Shown one piece after another: positions 61,728 through 64,000 of a stretch of 64,000 nt of DNA. Numbering within the stretch: position 1 is the stretch's first letter; each line of letters begins with the position of its first letter. The notes beneath the pieces are model-generated. The model saw nothing but the letters and a program-made list of their open reading frames with translations, was not told where the DNA came from and did not search any database. Origin of the DNA: Aquabacterium sp. CECT 9606 (GTDB lineage Bacteria > Pseudomonadota > Gammaproteobacteria > Burkholderiales > Burkholderiaceae_C); contig NZ_CAKKNB010000001.1 of the NCBI RefSeq assembly GCF_918741295.1, positions 992,001 to 1,056,000 on the forward strand, read 5' to 3'. Both the position numbers and the translations under genes were made by a program.

Positions 61728-63494
61728 TCAGAGCACCTCGGAGGCAAAGTCTGCCAGGCGCGAGCGCTCGCCGCGTGCCAGGGTGACATGGCCACTGTGA
61801 GGCCAGCCCTTGAACTTGTCCACGGCGTAGGTCAGGCCCGAACTGCCTTCGGTCAGGTAGGGCGTGTCGATCTGCGCCAGGTTGCCCAGGCAGACAATCT
61901 TGGTGCCGGGGCCCGCCCGCGTGATCAAGGTCTTCATCTGCTTGGGCGTGAGGTTTTGCGCCTCGTCGATGATGACGATCTTGTTCAGGAAGGTGCGGCC
62001 CCGCATGAAGTTCATGCTCTTGATCTTGATCTTGCTGCGCACCAGATCATTGGCGGCCGCCCGGCCCCACTCGCCAGCGGTGTTGTCGCCGCCTCTGGCC
62101 AGCACTTCCAGGTTGTCGTCCAGCGCGCCCATCCAGGGCGACATCTTTTCTTCTTCCGTGCCAGGCAGGAAGCCGATGTCCTCGCCCACCGGCACCGTCA
62201 CGCGGGTCACGATGATCTCGGTGTAGCGGCGGTCGTCCAACACCTGGCTCAGGGCGGCGGCCAGAGTCATCAGGGTCTTGCCGGTGCCGGCCGAACCCGT
62301 CAGCGTCACGAAGTCGCATTCGGGGTCCATCAGCAGGTTCAGCGCGAAGTTCTGCTCGCGGTTGCGCGCGGCCACGCCCCAGATCGAGTGCTTCTGGTGG
62401 CTGAAGTCCTTCACCGTTTTGAGCACGGCCGATTTGCCCGTGATCTCGGTGACCTTGCCGTACCAGGGGGTGGCGCCGGGGGTTTCCAGGTAGACGAACT
62501 GGTTGATCAACAGCACCGGCACCATTGGGCCGCTGATGCGGTAGAAGGTGATGCCGCCTTGCTGCCAGCTTTCAATGCCCTTGGCGTGGCGCTCCCAGAA
62601 ATCGGTGGGCAGGGGCAGCACGCCGGTGTACAGCAGGTCGCCGTCTTCCAGCGTCTTGTCGTTGAAGTAGTCCTCGGCCGGCAAGCCCAGCGCGCGCGCC
62701 TTGATGCGCATGTTGATGTCCTTGGACACCAGCGCCACATCGCGATCAGGCTGCTGCGTGCGCAAGGCTTGCACCACACCAAGGATCTGGTTGTCGGCCT
62801 TGCCTTGGGGCAGGCCGATGGGCAGTTGCGCGTCCAGGTTCATGGTCTGGAAGTACAGCTTGCCGCGCGCATCCTTGTGGCCGGTCTTGGACAGCTCGAT
62901 GCCGACGGATGGATCGGACTGGGCCCGGCCCATGTCGGCGGCCAGTGCGTCCAGGTCGCGGCTGACCTGGCGGGCGTTGCGCGCCACTTCGGTCATGCCC
63001 TTCTTGTGCCCATCCAGCTCTTCGAGCGTGATCATCGGCAGGTAGACATCGTGCTCGTCAAAGCGGAACAGCGACATCGGATCGTGCAGCAGCACGTTGG
63101 TGTCCAGCACGAAGAGCTTGGCGGGGCCGGCGGCGCCCTTGCGACGGCGCGTGCCGCTCAGCGAAGGGTTGGAGGCGGAGGCCGGGGTGCTTCGCATCGG
63201 GAAGGAAGGGCTGCCATCGCTGATCTTCTCGGCGACGACCGGCTCGGGGGCCGTGCGTTTGGGCATGGTCGGCACCGTGCGGGCAGGCGGGTTCAGGTCA
63301 TTGACCGTTTGCTGGAAAGCCGGCGTGTTCAAAGGCTCTTTGCCGACCAGTTCCAGCACCGGCGCGCGGGCTGGTTTGGCAGGGGTGGCGCGAGTGCTGC
63401 TGCGGGCACTGGTTTTGGCAGGTTTGGGCTGTGACGTGTAGTCGTCAGTGCTCAGCATGTCAGCTCGTTTGGCAGGCGGCTTGGGCAGGGGCAT
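61728..63494 (-). CDS. PIN-PhoH fusion ATPase/ribonuclease
   Basis: A 588-residue PhoH2-type protein with a PIN nuclease domain and a PhoH ATPase; the Mycobacterium version has RNA-unwinding and RNase activity. A low-complexity, Pro/Ala/Lys-rich N-terminus of ~125 residues is followed by PIN (LDTNVLLHDP at 130-139; ELDGHKKGMTEVARN; DVALVSKDINMRIKARAL) and PhoH with Walker A TGSAGTGKTLMTLA (~400), VPVGEDIGFLPGTEEEK and IIDEAQNLTPKQMKTL. The start ATG at 63494 is preferred. Flanked by terminators on both sides, so monocistronic. Confidence 0.93.
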   Translation of the reverse strand: MPLPKPPAKRADMLSTDDYTSQPKPAKTSARSSTRATPAKPARAPVLELVGKEPLNTPAFQQTVNDLNPPARTVPTMPKRTAPEPVVAEKISDGSPSFPMRSTPASASNPSLSGTRRRKGAAGPAKLFVLDTNVLLHDPMSLFRFDEHDVYLPMITLEELDGHKKGMTEVARNARQVSRDLDALAADMGRAQSDPSVGIELSKTGHKDARGKLYFQTMNLDAQLPIGLPQGKADNQILGVVQALRTQQPDRDVALVSKDINMRIKARALGLPAEDYFNDKTLEDGDLLYTGVLPLPTDFWERHAKGIESWQQGGITFYRISGPMVPVLLINQFVYLETPGATPWYGKVTEITGKSAVLKTVKDFSHQKHSIWGVAARNREQNFALNLLMDPECDFVTLTGSAGTGKTLMTLAAALSQVLDDRRYTEIIVTRVTVPVGEDIGFLPGTEEEKMSPWMGALDDNLEVLARGGDNTAGEWGRAAANDLVRSKIKIKSMNFMRGRTFLNKIVIIDEAQNLTPKQMKTLITRAGPGTKIVCLGNLAQIDTPYLTEGSSGLTYAVDKFKGWPHSGHVTLARGERSRLADFASEVL

Positions 63495-63523
63495 GGTGTT
63501 TCCGTTCCTCGGGTGGGCACAAA

Positions 63524-63554
63524 CAAAAAGGCCGCACAGAACACTGTGCGGCCT
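63524..63554 (-). terminator. Rho-independent terminator after the bcp gene
   Basis: AGGCCGCACAG, a 4-base loop and CTGTGCGGCCT give a perfect 11-bp stem followed on the minus strand by TTTTTG. It ends the peroxiredoxin transcript before the phoH start. Confidence 0.9.
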
Positions 63555-63713
63555 CACGCTGATCTTGCAGGCAAGCAGGGCTTGCCATTCGGGGTTCACA
63601 AAGGGGGCTGAGTCGGTACAAGCTCAGAAGCATGGCTTGATTATGCACACTCCATGCCCGGCACGTGGTCGTGTCGGAGGCGTGCAACACGCCTCTTTGT
63701 CACGCTTTGTGAA

Positions 63714-64000
63714 TCAGGCCGCTTCTTTGTTCAGGTCCTTGACGGCCTTGAGCACGGCGTCGACGTGGTCGGCCACCTTGATGCCGCGCCATTCTTCGCG
63801 AAGGATGCCGCTGGCATCGATCAGGAAGGTGCTGCGCTCGATGCCCTTGACCTTCTTGCCGTACATGATCTTGTTCTTGACCACACCAAACATGTGGCAA
63901 AGCTTTTCTTCAGTGTCGGCAATGAGTTCGTAGGGCAATTCAAGGTTTTCCTTGAACTTGTCGTGCGAAGCGAGGTTGTCCCGGGAGACACCAAACACGA
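63714..64000 (-). CDS. bcp: Thioredoxin-dependent peroxiredoxin, C-terminal part
   Basis: C-terminal ~95 residues of a bacterioferritin comigratory protein (PrxQ) peroxiredoxin, which reduces H2O2 and organic peroxides with thioredoxin. The gene continues past the right edge, so the peroxidatic-cysteine TPGCT motif is outside the window. The visible part has FGVSRDNLASHDKFKENL, LIADTEEKLCHMFGV and the conserved IERSTFLIDASGIL, and ends with VDAVLKAVKDLNKEAA. Stop at 63714; followed by a strong terminator. Confidence 0.9.
   Translation of the reverse strand, partial: VFGVSRDNLASHDKFKENLELPYELIADTEEKLCHMFGVVKNKIMYGKKVKGIERSTFLIDASGILREEWRGIKVADHVDAVLKAVKDLNKEAA

Overview
The window is a high-GC, densely coded stretch of core chromosome from a betaproteobacterium, most likely order Burkholderiales (Aquabacterium/Rubrivivax/Leptothrix-like). 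The evidence is gene content and style: a bo3 quinol oxidase operon with a RegB-type redox kinase, a complete flg operon in the betaproteobacterial order with divergent flgA and flgM-flgN, a lipase with its dedicated foldase, lolCD, a surE-pcm-nlpD-rlmD cluster, and a PIN-PhoH protein. The genus is an inference. I found no rRNA, tRNA, CRISPR array, insertion sequence or prophage. No gene-free stretch exceeds about 300 bases.

Region by region. 1-5396 (minus): cyoA-cyoB-cyoC-cyoD-SURF1-regB, with short gaps or overlaps, read leftwards; regB runs off the left edge. 5554-9040 (plus): an MFS symporter and a large lipoprotein of unknown function. 9062-14083: a DHH phosphoesterase, a membrane diguanylate cyclase whose sensor block is internally duplicated, the SrkA kinase and a degenerate EAL-HDOD protein. 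The last two directly follow flgL and may be the tail of the flagellar operon. 14105-24681 (minus): flgB to flgL. 24845-26505 (plus): flgA, flgM and a FlgN-like chaperone, with a good sigma-28 promoter before flgM.

26523-36381: recJ and an RpfE-like gene (minus), then lolC-lolD, an LtaS/sulfatase-type membrane enzyme, tatD and a SUV3-like helicase (plus). 36391-38350 (minus): lipase and foldase genes, separated by a hairpin with the form of a terminator. 38585-44047: a small periplasmic Lys/Met/Pro-rich protein, an RhlE-type DEAD-box helicase, gshA, a class II amidotransferase-like protein, an SDR and a MOSC protein. 44099-48390 (minus): a purine-nucleoside-permease family protein made of two colinear copies, a hypoxanthine-DNA glycosylase-like protein and a secreted type B carboxylesterase. 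48524-52298 (plus): a spermidine-synthase-like protein, an orphan GspE-type ATPase and NnrS. 52326-55389 (minus): a two-component pair. 55560-59540 (plus): surE-pcm-nlpD-rlmD. 59547-64000 (minus): a second diguanylate cyclase with one copy of the same sensor block, a YfcF-type glutathione transferase, PIN-PhoH and a partial bacterioferritin-comigratory peroxiredoxin.

I see no obvious multi-gene defence or mobile system. The least described items are the membrane module shared by the two cyclases (two copies in one, one in the other), the gap-free tandem duplication in the NUP protein, the SUV3-like helicase, the EAL-HDOD gene at the end of the flagellar operon, and the large lipoprotein at 7088-9040.
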